This document shows positions 37,801 through 45,390 of a DNA stretch of 64,000 nt, piece after piece. The translations under genes were made by a program, and so were the position numbers. Each line of letters opens with the position of its first letter. Position 1 is the first letter of the stretch. The notes beneath the pieces are model-generated. The model had not been told where the DNA came from, searched no databases, and worked only from the letters and a program-made list of their open reading frames with translations. Origin of the DNA: Perca fluviatilis (taxonomy: Eukaryota; Chordata; Actinopteri; Perciformes; Percidae); the NCBI RefSeq assembly GCF_010015445.1, contig NC_053112.1, positions 38,620,281 to 38,684,280 of the forward strand. The letters are read 5' to 3'.

Positions 37801-39984
37801 AATAATTGCTTAAGTTCCAGTTTAAATGACAAGAAAGATGACTGTGCTATAGCTACAAAGCATAGCATCAGTGCAAATGCGGCTACATCAAGTAAAGGCG
37901 AGTCTCAAATGACTGTTAAGTCTCTTACCGACACTGAGGCTCATACAAGGATTAATTTGGTCAATTCTGATTACACTCGAGCTATAAACTCTATCACTGC
38001 AAAGCTTGGAGCTGCAACTAAAGCCACATCTCCTACATTTAATTCAGGTACCAGATTGCAAAGTAAGGTTACACATGATAGTGCTTCATGTTTGAATCAA
38101 AATGTAGACAAGCCCCGAAGTGATGAAGCCAAAGCTAGTTTAGCTAGTTCTAGCTTAGTGAAAGCTAAAACACCCACGGTCCACAATCTCTCCAAAGCGC
38201 CTCCTTCTCCAACTCGCTTCCTCTTCCAGACATGTTCCCCTAGCTTTATGGGTAGCTTATCTGCCTCCACTCTCAGGGGGAAGATTCAAAATTTGCCACT
38301 TTATTTATCGCGCTCCCAGGAAACCCTCAACCAAGCTGTGGAAGGGAATGTACCTCCAAGTCCTGCTGAGGACAACAGTAGGGACGACAGAGAGATCATC
38401 ATTAAAGTTACAGACGTTGATAACGTCACACAAACAATAGACTTTGAAATGGACACAACTGCAGAATCAGTGGAGTCAGACGATTCAGATACAACGGTCA
38501 TAGGATCCGAGAGGGATGGGGAGTTTTTTGTTGAAAAAAACTCAGCAAAGAGTTTTCATTCTGTGTTAGAGGTGAAGGAAGCAAGCTCTCCATTGCCTAT
38601 CCAAACTGAGCCCAAACCCCAACACCAAAATCAGCTTCCTGGGCCTGTCAAGAACGCACCAGGACCAATAACGGAGCCTCCGGCCTCCATAGTGAACAGC
38701 CTCAAAAGAGACACTTCAGGCCTAAAGATGGACACTCCTGGGCCGATAAAAGATGCTCCAGAATCAAAGATGAGGGTCCGAAGTCCAGGTGAAGACATTC
38801 CAGGTTATAAAATGAACAATCAGTCACGTTCTATCCTCCCTCCGATAGTGGTGACCACGCAGAATCTAAATGGGCCAGGACTCCCTTTTCATAGTCAGTC
38901 ACAGAAAGTAAGTAGGACCAGTAGCGACAGACCTTTGATGGGTCTTTGTAGCCCTACAGGGCAGACTTCAGACTCCTCAAAAACCCTTTCCTCAGACTGC
39001 AGGGTGTTTACCATCTGTGAGGATCCATCCCAGACAAAGGGCCCAGCCGAGGTGGAGACTACCCCACCCTTAAAGTCCGAGTTTGGCTGCACTTCTATGC
39101 TAGCGTCTGGATGTGAGTCAGTTGTGGAAGGGGTGCAGGTGCCGCTGGATGCTTGTGGTTGCCCACCGGTCTACACCAACTGCTTCAGCAGCGGGGACAG
39201 CTTTGACGAGGAGCTGACGGTCTACGAGTTCTCCTGCCGCACACAGAGCAGCGGTGTGACTCCGGCTTCTGGAGCAGGTCTTCCTCTTGTGACTTCTCCA
39301 CCCGGTCCCTCCTTTCTCTCCACCGACTCCCCCTCCTTCCCACGCTCCATCCTTTTCTCCTCTTCTACCTCTGAGCTCAGCCCTCTCCTCTCACCATTGT
39401 CTGACGCCTCGGACCGTTTCCTGTCTCAAACGCACAAGGACACCATCAGTCGGCTGGGCCAGCAGCACTTCCCAGAACCCCCAACCGGTTTCCAAGTACT
39501 CCGCGTAGACGTGGACCAGCTCCTTTCCATTCTGGAAAGTAGCGGCGCTGACCGATCCTTGACAGGCCATGGAGGTCGCCACCCCAGGGACACCTGCCCT
39601 GCCCACTTTACCGAGAACAAGAGGGTGCTCCAGATAGAGGCACGGCGTCTGATGTCAGGCTGCCAGAAGGTGGTGGGGATTGAACAGAGCCCAGAGGCAA
39701 TGCTTCACTCCCTGGCCGACAGTTTCCGGACCCTGGTGGAGTTGGCAGGTATATGCCTCTGGTTCTCTGGTTGCGATCGGTGTGACCGGAGGAACGCAGA
39801 AGCCGTCGCGGGCCTGGCAGACGTGGCTCGCTCATTCAGGGACTTCTGTCTGGCAGCAGAGCGAGCCAACAGCAAGCGCAGCTGCCAGGACCTGAGCACC
39901 AAGCTGCTAGCCAAACAGTGCACCGCGCTCACCGCCTCTGTCTTCTGCCTCACTCAGCTGTTCCGCACCCTCACTGCACTATGA
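11786..39984 (+). CDS. frmpd1: FRMPD1, FERM and PDZ domain-containing scaffold (complete CDS, 14 coding exons)
   Basis: Join of 11786-11904, 12425-12588, 20540-20642, 20778-20823, 23072-23176, 27178-27273, 27723-27848, 28061-28180, 28694-28830, 29246-29465, 31351-31533, 32980-33124, 33244-34596 and 36473-39984. All junctions are GT-AG, phases agree, and the frame closes at 6,429 nt (2,142 residues plus stop). Layout: basic N-terminus with WLRRSRD (about 24-30), PDZ (about 62-144), FERM (about 181-500), then a long disordered acidic/Ser/Pro tail, and a helical C-terminal block (about 2011-2142). Human FRMPD1 is about 1,580 residues, so this tail is clearly longer. Blocks shared with the human protein, as I recall it, include VKVHFAEEV, VLKxYLENGQTKAFKF, RKRRSF-TDYTS and MEMEP-ME-KSV, which separates it from FRMPD3/4. 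Known family role: membrane scaffold that binds AGS3/LGN and Galpha-i-linked complexes. The start is the ATG four bases after a TTGTAG acceptor, so 5'-UTR exons lie upstream. Whether it is the a or b paralogue cannot be told. Confidence 0.95.
12173..12358 (+). mobile_element. tRNA-derived SINE, same family (FRMPD1 intron 1)
   Basis: GGGCGCCTGGGTAGCTCACC and TGGTAGAGCACG (box A region), box B decayed (AGGTTCCAACC), shared GTGGCCCTTTGCTGCATGTC and AATAAAGGCC tail, then CACACAC and an A-run. Ends about 65 nt before exon 2. Confidence 0.88.
12425..12588 (+). CDS. frmpd1: FRMPD1 coding exon 2 (PDZ, first half)
   Basis: Residues 40-95. Contains FRFTVQIQRDPNLNSHGLTL, the first PDZ beta strands; HGLTL stands where the usual carboxylate-binding loop (GLGF type) falls. 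CCAG acceptor at 12421-12424, donor GT at 12589. Confidence 0.93.
12811..13137. mobile_element. hAT-like non-autonomous element, second copy (FRMPD1 intron 2)
   Basis: TAGGGCTTCTCGGTTATGG at the left end and GCACAGCCCTA at the right. Flanks CGTGGCAC and CGCAGCAC fit an 8-bp target duplication with two changes. Same interior as 9229-10176 but without its inner insert. Confidence 0.82.
13146..14099. other. FRMPD1 intron 2 sequence, nothing recognised
   Basis: AT-rich, without identifiable repeat ends apart from a 30-bp perfect match to 11674-11703 at 13286-13315. Confidence 0.5.
14100..15271. mobile_element. Inverted-repeat element with GC-rich core, split by a Tc1-like MITE
   Basis: Left arm about 14100-14345 and right arm about 14545-14717 plus 15246-15271 are inverted copies (CGTTAGCATGTC, CAACAAAAACAAAACC, AGCAATGCAGATTA blocks). 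The core 14385-14540 is GC-rich. The right arm resumes after the Tc1-like insert: TATAGAGAC and AATCCTATTTC mirror GAAATAGGGTTATTCA on the left. Confidence 0.8.
14718..15247. mobile_element. Tc1/mariner-type MITE with long inverted repeats
   Basis: TA at both ends. Left arm starts ACCAAAGTTTGGACACACC, right arm ends GGTGTGTCCAAACTTTTGG then CCTGTACTGTA; arms of roughly 180 bp mirror each other (CTCATTCAATG, ATTTACATTGTAGATTCTCA, TTCATAGTTTTGAT). No transposase. The left tip is slightly shortened. Confidence 0.9.
15272..16589. other. FRMPD1 intron 2 sequence, mostly unclassified
   Basis: Short CA-type repeats near 15520. 16216-16400 (TTTGCATTTAACCCATCC, GGGCAGCTATAGTCCAGCGC) resembles a widespread fish repeat, but ends were not resolved. 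Confidence 0.4.
16590..16745. repeat. Interspersed repeat, inverted relative of 24185-24335
   Basis: CTGTTAGCATGTTTAGACTT, CAGGAAG, AAATGATTGCTTAAAGCATT and GTTTGTAACATTCC are mirrored on the other strand at 24185-24335. Both lie near CCGATAACC motifs, so each is probably the end of the same DNA-element family. Confidence 0.6.
16950..17448 (+). mobile_element. TTAA-flanked MITE, copy 1
   Basis: 499 bp with ends AGTCTTCATATTATGC and GCATAATATGAGCACT, TTAA at 16946-16949 and 17449-17452. Same family as 31912-32415 but in the opposite orientation. Its right TTAA is also the left TTAA of the next element. Confidence 0.88.
17453..20017. mobile_element. TTAA-flanked palindromic element carrying a 194-bp tandem array
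   Basis: 2,565 bp, TTAA at 17449-17452 and 20018-20021, perfect 15-bp terminal inverted repeats AGGGGTGATAGAATG. Large inner inverted arms at about 17805-18215 and 19250-19640 (GCGCAAAGTCACCGTTTGGG, GGTCAGCGAGCTTGTTAC). Outer parts 17468-17800 and 19645-20002 differ from each other. The right outer part has a roughly 50-bp duplicated block with GATTGGTTGAGCGA. No transposase frame. Most likely a non-autonomous piggyBac-like element. Confidence 0.85.
18379..19232 (+). repeat. 194-bp tandem repeat array (4 full and 1 partial unit)
   Basis: Units start at 18379, 18573, 18767, 18960 and 19154, each opening CACAAATATTCATTAACTTG. Period is 194 bp except one of 193 (a single A missing in ACGCCAAAAATG). 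Units differ by only a few bases, so the array is recent or homogenised. The last unit stops at GTTGTATA and joins the right inverted arm. Confidence 0.95.
20540..20642 (+). CDS. frmpd1: FRMPD1 coding exon 3 (PDZ core)
   Basis: Residues 95-129. Reads GGPADGRLVPGDQLVKINN then a DLTPEQAAEIIR helix, the typical PDZ GxLxxGDxILxxN block. Acceptor TCCAG, donor GTCCAC directly before a C-run and CA repeat. The preceding intron is about 8 kb and filled with transposons. Confidence 0.93.
20778..20823 (+). CDS. frmpd1: FRMPD1 coding exon 4 (small, PDZ end)
   Basis: A 46-nt exon giving ECQDTLTMTVLRTML, the last PDZ strand (compare DSLSITVVR in human FRMPD1). It follows a poly-T acceptor and is only 135 nt from exon 3. 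Phase in and out agree with its neighbours. Confidence 0.88.
21013..21160 (+). repeat. (CTAT)n / (TA)n microsatellite
   Basis: CTAT repeats with interruptions, ending in a TA run, in FRMPD1 intron 4. Confidence 0.95.
21611..21655 (+). repeat. (GT)n microsatellite
   Basis: Uninterrupted GT repeat in FRMPD1 intron 4. Confidence 0.95.
21656..23071. other. FRMPD1 intron 4 sequence, no gene seen
   Basis: A long T-run at about 22030-22060, then a slightly GC-richer block to 22340 that may be a degraded element. No coding support. Confidence 0.5.
23072..23176 (+). CDS. frmpd1: FRMPD1 coding exon 5 (PDZ-FERM linker)
   Basis: 35 codons, phase 0 at both ends: GPKSSFITPEKRAKLRSNP then VKVHFAEEVEVNGHSQ. 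This linker is almost identical to that of mammalian FRMPD1. Confidence 0.93.
24060..24340. repeat. Interspersed repeat with (TTA)n, inverted relative of 16590-16745
   Basis: (TTA)n at about 24077-24105, then ACCGATAACCGATATTTG, TTTAAATGCTTTAAGCAATT and GCTTCCTGAAATTTGAACAT. No coding content. Confidence 0.6.
25490..25612 (-). mobile_element. tRNA-derived SINE, minus strand, partial
   Basis: On the minus strand it has a box B-like GGGTTCGACTCCGACC followed by CGGTCCTTTGCCGTATGTCG and CTCTCCCCTCTTTCCTGTC, the family tail. The box A end is missing or too decayed to place. Confidence 0.75.
26515..26650 (+). mobile_element. LINE (L2/Rex1-type) C-terminal relic in FRMPD1 intron 5
   Basis: In frame: HYLNWLPVS, stop, RIK, stop, KSLVITFKALHGLAPDCISE then LLSDVV. 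The LHWLPV-RIKxK-LxxTFKALHGLAP pattern is the usual LINE ORF2 end. Two stops; inactive. Confidence 0.75.
27178..27273 (+). CDS. frmpd1: FRMPD1 coding exon 6 (FERM F1 start)
   Basis: 32 codons: GNSLLFLPNVLKVYLENGQT then KAFKFDSSTTVK, the first strands of the FERM ubiquitin-like lobe. TTTGCAG acceptor, GTACAG donor. Confidence 0.93.
27723..27848 (+). CDS. frmpd1: FRMPD1 coding exon 7 (FERM F1)
   Basis: 42 codons, starting DIVMTLKEKLSLSRIEHFSL and ending LLLLHEEEQIQQ. The acceptor is GCATCAG, without a strong pyrimidine tract; the donor GTAAAC opens into a CA repeat. Confidence 0.92.
27974..28043 (+). repeat. (CTGT)n microsatellite at a splice acceptor
   Basis: CTGT repeat ending about 17 nt before FRMPD1 exon 8, with one CTCCGT interruption. 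Confidence 0.95.
28061..28180 (+). CDS. frmpd1: FRMPD1 coding exon 8 (FERM F1/F2)
   Basis: 40 codons: VVQKREAHDYRCLFRVCFMP, ending DPNAFEYLYLQ. Its 3' splice site is preceded almost directly by a (CTGT)n repeat, which supplies most of the pyrimidine tract. Confidence 0.93.
28694..28830 (+). CDS. frmpd1: FRMPD1 coding exon 9 (FERM F2)
   Basis: Codes GVNDVLQERFAIEMRCNTAL then RLAALHIQER, the helical FERM F2 lobe. Acceptor TTAG after a GT-rich run; donor GTGAGA followed at once by a CA repeat. Confidence 0.93.
28836..28861 (+). repeat. (CA)n microsatellite
   Basis: Starts six bases after the exon 9 donor of FRMPD1. Confidence 0.9.
29246..29465 (+). CDS. frmpd1: FRMPD1 coding exon 10 (FERM F2)
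   Basis: Continues KTWGIENFVSSTLLRNMREK, then KAISYHMKK, then LNYLEELCELKSFGGKSFSA, ending TMM. CTCTAG acceptor, GTAGGG donor. Confidence 0.93.
29515..30190. repeat. Interspersed repeat in FRMPD1 intron 10
   Basis: Both ends carry ACTTGAGACTTGAC / GACTCGAGTCGCACTTAAGT type motifs (29520-29605 and 30125-30165), a pattern common in fish repeats. Interior has no open frame. Confidence 0.5.
30198..30420 (-). pseudogene. Decayed transposon-derived coding fragment (Glu-rich, coiled-coil)
   Basis: Minus strand: STAEGEQEEEEEKSRP, then after a 1-nt shift RENERDDKLLELIKADMR, a stop, QREAEERMDRLFSLLEKIRK then DLKECHKLISEI. This resembles the C-terminal coiled-coil of Myb/SANT-like proteins encoded by Harbinger-type transposons. 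The assignment is by pattern only. Confidence 0.5.
31351..31533 (+). CDS. frmpd1: FRMPD1 coding exon 11 (FERM F3)
   Basis: 61 codons: LQDRESMVTLLVGARYGVSQ onward to VSLVKIYLQDIK, the PH-like third FERM lobe. C-rich acceptor ending CAG; GTAAGA donor. Confidence 0.93.
31589..32487. mobile_element. hAT-like element (TAGGGCTGGGTA ends) in FRMPD1 intron 11
   Basis: 12-bp inverted ends TAGGGCTGGGTA / TACCCAGCCCTA. Contains the TTAA MITE at 31912-32415. No clean 8-bp flanking duplication could be read. Confidence 0.75.
31912..32415 (-). mobile_element. TTAA-flanked MITE, copy 2 (reverse orientation)
   Basis: 504 bp, TTAA at 31908-31911 and 32416-32419, ends AGTGCTCATATTATGC and GCATAATATGAGCACT. 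Shares blocks such as CAACAAAGATGGAA and CACACGTTATAATGCTCGCC (minus strand) with copy 1. Confidence 0.9.
32980..33124 (+). CDS. frmpd1: FRMPD1 coding exon 12 (FERM F3 end)
   Basis: Codes PITLLLESAAAKDMSCLIAG, then YCRVFVDPSLNVFPW and HRVSAEEG. Matches the end of the FERM domain and the HRVSAEEGY linker of FRMPD1. Acceptor CATACAAAG is non-pyrimidine but fits phase and homology. Confidence 0.93.
33244..34596 (+). CDS. frmpd1: FRMPD1 coding exon 13 (acidic tail, part 1)
   Basis: 1,353 nt. After YVSRCGSDSDTSSD comes low-complexity Lys/Glu/Asp, then DSRVVTSPSSDSLDALEEDD, then a His/Pro run, LCFAELSRLVDFLPS, and FGDSSSDEEFFDARDRF. The SSxxSxDALEEDDL and DGSSDEE-type blocks are shared with human FRMPD1. 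Donor GTGATG at 34597; the downstream frame resumes only after the next acceptor. Purine-rich coding strand creates long antisense open frames here that are not genes. Confidence 0.93.
34925..35110 (+). repeat. Fish interspersed repeat (AGTACTTGTACTT type)
   Basis: GTGGTGGAAAGTAATTAAGC, AAGTACTTGTACTTAACTTT and CTACTTTATACTTCTACTCC match a very common fish repeat pattern. In FRMPD1 intron 13. Confidence 0.6.
35861..36245 (+). repeat. Interspersed repeat family M, copy A (FRMPD1 intron 13)
   Basis: Starts AGTCTTGCTTTGCCAGACCC with a short hairpin (CCCTCCTCC / GGAGGGTCTGG), then CAGATTGGACAGATAGTCTA, GCTAGCTGTCTGGATTTACC, GATCTGAGGAGCAGT and a CAATCCCAGAATTGGAATG end. Three relatives lie in slc47a1 introns. 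No coding content; class unknown. Confidence 0.8.
36473..39984 (+). CDS. frmpd1: FRMPD1 coding exon 14 (giant last exon, tail part 2 and stop)
   Basis: 3,512 nt in one open frame. RKRRSFMETDYTSRVSYP and SPTVSSLTHSEGEP are conserved with mammals; MEMEPDAMESKSV (36985-37023, about residues 1144-1156) corresponds to the segment reported to bind the TPR domains of LGN/AGS3. Then about 800 residues of Ser/Thr/Pro/Asp-rich sequence, and a Cys-containing helical end (SGCQKVVGIEQSPEAM, WFSGCDRCDRR, LLAKQCTALTASVFCL). Stop TGA at 39982-39984. Confidence 0.95.
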
Positions 39985-42065
39985 GTGCACCACCATTTAC
40001 AAAGTGTTTTGAAATAACCTTCAAGCAACCTGTGGTGTGTAACCTCAAATACATGAGGTCTCCAATGAGCCCACAGCTGCTGCAGGGGTGGGCAGAGTAT
40101 GACCCGGGACACTCATGTTTAGGATGGGCAGTGTGAGGTGAAGTTACCTCAGAAACACAGTGGTGTCACTGAGCTCTAGAACAGCTCAAATGATCTCAAA
40201 ACCTCTCAACATCCGAGAGCCAGTTTGAGATGGTGGAGGTGCATGTACTGTACGTACTGTAGCCCCTAAACCAAACCATCAGCCCACAACCAGACTGTAG
40301 AGTGGTGCAAGCAGCAAAAACAGAACCTGCTTGCATTCCAGTATTGAGGAACTGATGTACTTGAATGTATTTTATGTTATCTATTGTGTTTCTTTATTTA
40401 TTCATTTATTTAATTAATGGGTGACTACAGTGAGTAAGCAAACAAGGAATGTAAAGACAAGGAAGGAAGATATTTGGAAATGTTTACAGGAATATCATTA
40501 GATAGAGGAGTAGTGGGCCTTTTACACACATACACAAGCACACAAACTCAAATACACAGTGAATCAGTATTTGATTCCATTCATACACAGGCCTTTTGTA
40601 TGACTGACCATGTTAAGATAAGAAACACTGCAGTTTACTGATGCTTATATATCTTTCTTCATTCTCCAGGCTGTCGGTGAGGGCTTCTTTGAATGTTACT
40701 GTTTACAAAACCAAAAACTAGAGTGAGAAATGATTTTTATCCAATACCACAAATCAAATTCCACACAAAAAGCCTGAAGCTGTGTTTGCCATTTTATAAA
40801 TCAAGTAGCAGAATGCTGATGTATGCGTATTATGTGACTTTATGAAACAACAGTTTGGATGAGATACAGTCCTTTGCACATTCAATGTGCTGTCATTGTG
40901 TACAGACATTTAGTATAATTGATGGAAATGTATTACATTTGCCAGCTTTTCTTTCATTTATTTGTCAGCACTCTCTTTCTCCCCCAGCAGTTGAAACACT
41001 GAACCCTCCAGTGCATGGTGATGTGGCTGTCAACCTTCCAACTTTTTTTTTCCTCCATACATTTATTTATTTAGTGCTAACAAGTCCATTGAGAACAAGA
41101 CACACCAGAGACTTGGTGACACTTTCCAATAGATTTGAGAATTTTAAGTATTTTAAGTTTCAAGCAATCTGCAAGCTTTTAAAGATCATGAAAAACCTGC
41201 ACACCTCTGCCTGAGCTTTGTGGACAGTCAGGAAGCTCTTAGACTACAATGTCCCTTACACTAAGTGCATTATTATGACAGATTTCCCAATATGACCACA
41301 TATAGTGGTAAGCCAGTGACTACGTATGGGCACAGATAGCCCAAGCATTTCAGGATTACAGTATGTGCATACAGCACTGGTTATCTGTATGTGCATTTTC
41401 AGCTTTTGATGAGCATATTGAGTGGGAGGGTCTCAGAGAAGATCTGTCAAACTGACCCAATCATTGGTTGACAGCCTGTCATTTGAGTTCCTTGAACTCA
41501 ACACATTTGTCACAAAATCATGTTCAACACCGATTTACGTAAAGCTTATTACTGTGGAAAAGCTGTCGTATTATAGCATTTTCACTTGGAATGTTTCTTA
41601 AAATTAAAGGGATTGATGCACACTGGACCTGCATGTTCACTGGAGAAATTGAAGTTATCAGAAAAAATACCACCACTACAGTGCTGGAAACACAATTGCA
41701 AACCGTGTTTCTTTATATATATATATATATATATATATTTATAATGGCATTTGAAACACTTTATTTGTTTACTTGTCCTGTTCCTGTGGTTGCAACAGAA
41801 TATATTTCCCTGTATTTTATTCCCGGTTTGCAGCAATGAAGAATTGACTTACTTTTACTATAACCCCAAGAGAAAATTGCCCCAAACAAATGATGGAAAA
41901 CTTTTTTTTTTTTTTTTTAATCATCTGTGCTCACAAAGCATGCTGTAAGAAGCCATAATATGCATTGTTGTTTCATCAGGGATTTTATCTGTGAATGACT
42001 GAATGATGTCTGCTCTTGCTTTGTAATGCTCAACTCCCACCATTAAAAGCGATGTCAAGATGTTA
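39985..42065 (+). other. frmpd1: Probable FRMPD1 3' UTR region
   Basis: About 2 kb after the stop, unique-looking and AT-rich with no open frame I can support. It holds a short TA repeat near 41716-41740 and a T-run near 41900. A candidate poly(A) signal ATTAAA stands near 42042. The true cleavage site cannot be fixed from sequence alone. Confidence 0.4.
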
Positions 42066-42284
42066 TGTGTATGATTCCTTTAAAGCTCAGGCACTTGTAC
42101 CTTATTTACCACTCTTTTTATTTCTCAGCACAGTCAGATAGTCTTGACTCCACAAAAGTGGGAAAAGGTGTGCAGGGCAGTGTTTACATTACATAGCCTA
42201 CACTGTTAGATGGAGCGGCACGCTGAATCTTTTTTGCTGATGTTAATTCCTCAGATGTGTAGTATTTGGTTTTCCCCAAGTACT

Positions 42285-43110
42285 TTTTCCCCCCCAGTCC
42301 GACACCCCTGTTGGTCGGCATCCTCCCCCACGGGACTGAGGCTGACCAACACAAAGCCCCAGAGAGAGGAAGAAGAAACTTTAACTTATTCAACTTGGAA
42401 ACAAAGTTTGCACAGTTTGTCTTTTCCTTCTGTTATCCCTTTACACCCTCTTAAAACATCTTAAGAGATAACCAAATAGAACAGAATCAATTGTTCCCCA
42501 AACATCAGCGTGGCCTCCCATCAGCAGGATCTTACTCCTCTGTTTTAGCTGAGTTAGGAGCCACTTCCTGTCTTGGAGAGTTGATGAAATGTCTTTACTC
42601 TTCGTCCTTAAAGAAGACAAAAACATTGGGATTGGTTTATTCCTCTGAGGAGTTCACAATAAGCGATTCCTTAATAACACAGAAGGCAAAGGTGGGATTT
42701 GAACCTTCAGACAGTGGTGCAGTTTCTCTTCCAGTTGAGCTCCCAGGACTCCGAAAAGTCACATCAATATTTCAACTCAGCCTCCTCAACTTCAGAGTCT
42801 CTTCACATCTGTGAAGCAGGTTTCAGGTTATTTTAATGTGTAGATGAATGTATTACACTATATTAAATGGTTTGATTTGTAATTACTCATGTCTTGGAAA
42901 GTGTTAAATGGGTTTTCCAAGGATTATCTGCATGTTTAACAGGTTTTAAGGGCAACCGAAGGAAAAGACAAACTTTGTTTCTCTGCAGGTTGATGAAGGT
43001 GAAGTTTCTTCTTTCTCTCTGGGTCTTTGTGTTGAGCAGCCCCAGAGATGGTCCAGTGGGGAAGGATACCTGACTGACCACCGGGAGACGCAGGTTCAAA
43101 CCCTGCCTAA
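42285..43110. repeat. Inverted-repeat locus with tRNA-like modules
   Basis: Left arm 42285-42460 and right arm 42925-43110 are inverted copies (CAACACAAAGCCCCAGAGAG, GAAGAAGAAACTT, AACAAAGTTTG and TTGTCTTTTCCTTC on the left). Between them, 42686-42755 minus is tRNA-like (AGCTCAACTGGAAGAG, GGTTCAAATCC). The right arm ends in another tRNA-like block. Confidence 0.7.
43044..43110 (+). other. tRNA-like sequence (SINE-type), not a tRNA gene
   Basis: TGGTCCAGTGGGGAAGGATA resembles a box A/D-arm and GCAGGTTCAAACCCTGC forms a perfect 5-bp T-arm with the 7-nt loop. The acceptor ends do not pair and no clean anticodon arm forms, so it is probably the head of a tRNA-derived repeat. Confidence 0.55.
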
Positions 43111-44573
43111 GGTAACCCATACAGGAGTGTTTGTGATCAATGGATGTGGTTTCATTTGTATGCGTCCATTTCAACAGATTTTCCAACATTGATTTCAACT
43201 TCTGAATTTCCAACACATTGTATGCGATAGCCCCTCCAAATGTCCGTGCCTGTTGCTGTCGATGCATAATTCCCTAAATCTGAAGGGGAGGAAAAGTGTC
43301 AATCTTTTTTCTGATAACTGCATTTAACCACTCAACCACTAGAGGGCAGAAACATTTAAAAACAAAAAGCAATAACACACTACTGCATCAATGCTTTAGG
43401 CCAAAAATAATCATGTTGAAACTCAACTTTTAAAGAAAAAGTCTTTAAAAGGGGAGAGAAAAGAGGGAAATAAATAAATGTGGCATTATGAAATAAAAGG
43501 TCTCTGAAATAAATGAATGTGGACTCTTGAAATAAAAGTCCCCTGAATGAAATTAAAGTAGTTATTTCAATCATATTGAATGAAATGGCATTTTATAATG
43601 TGACGATGAAAAAAATGGGAAAAAGTGAATTTGGGGTAAAACAGAAAATAATAGGTGAATTATTGTGTTAGATTAGACTGACCTACCCACCATATACTCA
43701 GAAGTCTGCTGTTGCTCAACCAATAGCGGGCACAACATTTAATAAAAAAATTATTATAATTGGAGTATGCGTTTTTTGCTTAAGGTTTAAGGACCAAAAA
43801 AATCACCTCATTTTGATATTTAATCATTTTTGTACCAAATGTATTGAATTTGTGGATAACCTTATTTTTGAAGAGGATATCTGTGTCATTAGGGGTGGTC
43901 GTCCAATATGGGTGAACTTTGAGGGCTCCTGTCTCGTGAAAGGTTGGTCATTGTGGTTAATCAAACCACTCTCTCATTAAGGTTAACATGTAGAAAGAAA
44001 TATTCCAAATAGAAAGAAGTGAGGTCAGAAATTGATTGATTTCTGACTGAATGCACCCACTGCAATATTTGAAACTTTTAGGATACATGAGTTATTTTCC
44101 CTTTTCAATATGCACTATTTATTTCCCTAATCACTCAACTTTATATCCAATATCCAATCATATATACACACACACCACCACACACCTACCATAGTAGAAA
44201 AAAAGGAGGATGTTGTTTTTCATTCAAGCGAACAGCAACTTTTTTTATCACAAAATAACAAAAAATTGTAGCTAACATTTTTAGCATGTCCTCAACCAGA
44301 ATTCCCTCCACAATAACGTTGTCAAGAAAGCTCTTTATGGCGAGTATGCTGATGTCAAACCCTGTTGGTCTGTACGTTCTGCTTTTAAACGTGATGAGTT
44401 GATGTTAAGATGCTGTTAAGCTATATCCAGGATATTCCAGAAATTCCAGGAATTTCTTTTTCCAAATAAGGCATCTTATAAAATACTGTGCAAAGCACTT
44501 AAAGTTATACAAAAACATTACCAAACAGTTAATTCTGACTTTTCTTCTGGTTTGAAGCTTCCATGACAACTTG

Positions 44574-44574
<1 letters not shown>
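43111..44574. other. Intergenic sequence, nothing recognised
   Basis: AT-rich. Repeated AAATAAATGTGG/TGAAATAAAAG motifs at 43460-43560 form a short imperfect tandem repeat. No coding support. Confidence 0.5.

Positions 44575-44662
<88 letters not shown>
44575..44662 (+). repeat. (TA)n microsatellite
   Basis: About 88 bp of uninterrupted TA just upstream of the L2-like fragment. Confidence 0.95.
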
Positions 44663-44666
<4 letters not shown>

Positions 44667-44694
44667 CACCGCAGGAGTATCTTTAGCAAAGAGA

Positions 44695-45290
44695 TGGCAA
44701 TAGATTTTTGAAAAAAATCCTACTGTCAGCTCTCCTGTCTTAATCAGTGATCCGTCTCATAAATATTTAGGGACTGTCTTGGACGACAAATGTGTCAAAG
44801 AAAGCCAACGACCGTTTGTATTTCTTTTCGTAAGCTCCGTAATTTTAACACTCATGTGACTCTGATGAGAATGTTTTATTGTGGTTTTATTGAATCACTT
44901 TTTACTTTTAGCTTTGTAAGCTGGTACGGTTTACCGAACCAAAAGGATAAAAAACTACTTCAGGGGATTGTGAAAGTGTGCGGGGAAATCGCAGGCACTA
45001 CACTGACCGATCTCGCCCATGTATTTAAAGCAATAGATTTTAAGAAGGCAGAGTCAGTTTTAGCAGATCATAATCACCCTCTGTCGCAGGCATTTCAGTT
45101 GCTCCCGTCTGGATGTAGGCACAGCCTTCCCAGACTCAAGACTAACCGTTAAAAAAACGTAATTGTTGCTGCTACGATACGTGCTCTCAATGATTAATCT
45201 TTACGATATTGTTGCTGTCGTTGTTTTGTAATGATTGTATGTGTTGGCTGCTGGCTGTTTGACAAATTGCCCCTCGGGGATTGAGCCCTA
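44695..45290 (+). mobile_element. L2-like LINE, 3' end fragment
   Basis: Reads SDPSHKYLGTVLDDK, then after a frameshift FRKLRNFNTHVTLMRMFYCG and FSFVSWYGLPNQKDKK to LPSGCRHSLPRLKTNR, the RT C-terminus. The 3' UTR has the ATTGCCCCTCGGGGAT signature at about 45265. Lies directly upstream of the MATE exon relic. Confidence 0.85.
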
Positions 45291-45390
45291 TCTATGTTTA
45301 TAGTGGCCTCACAGCCTGTTTGCTGTCATTGCGTTCTATAGGCTTGCCTTTGAATTTTGTATAGATAAAATGTTTTTTGTCAATTGCAGG

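Noticed and set aside
44790..45152. A 120-codon open frame that could be a small gene
   Set aside because: Its sequence (FRKLRNF, LMRMFYCGFIES, FSFVSWYGLP) is the C-terminal part of a LINE reverse transcriptase.
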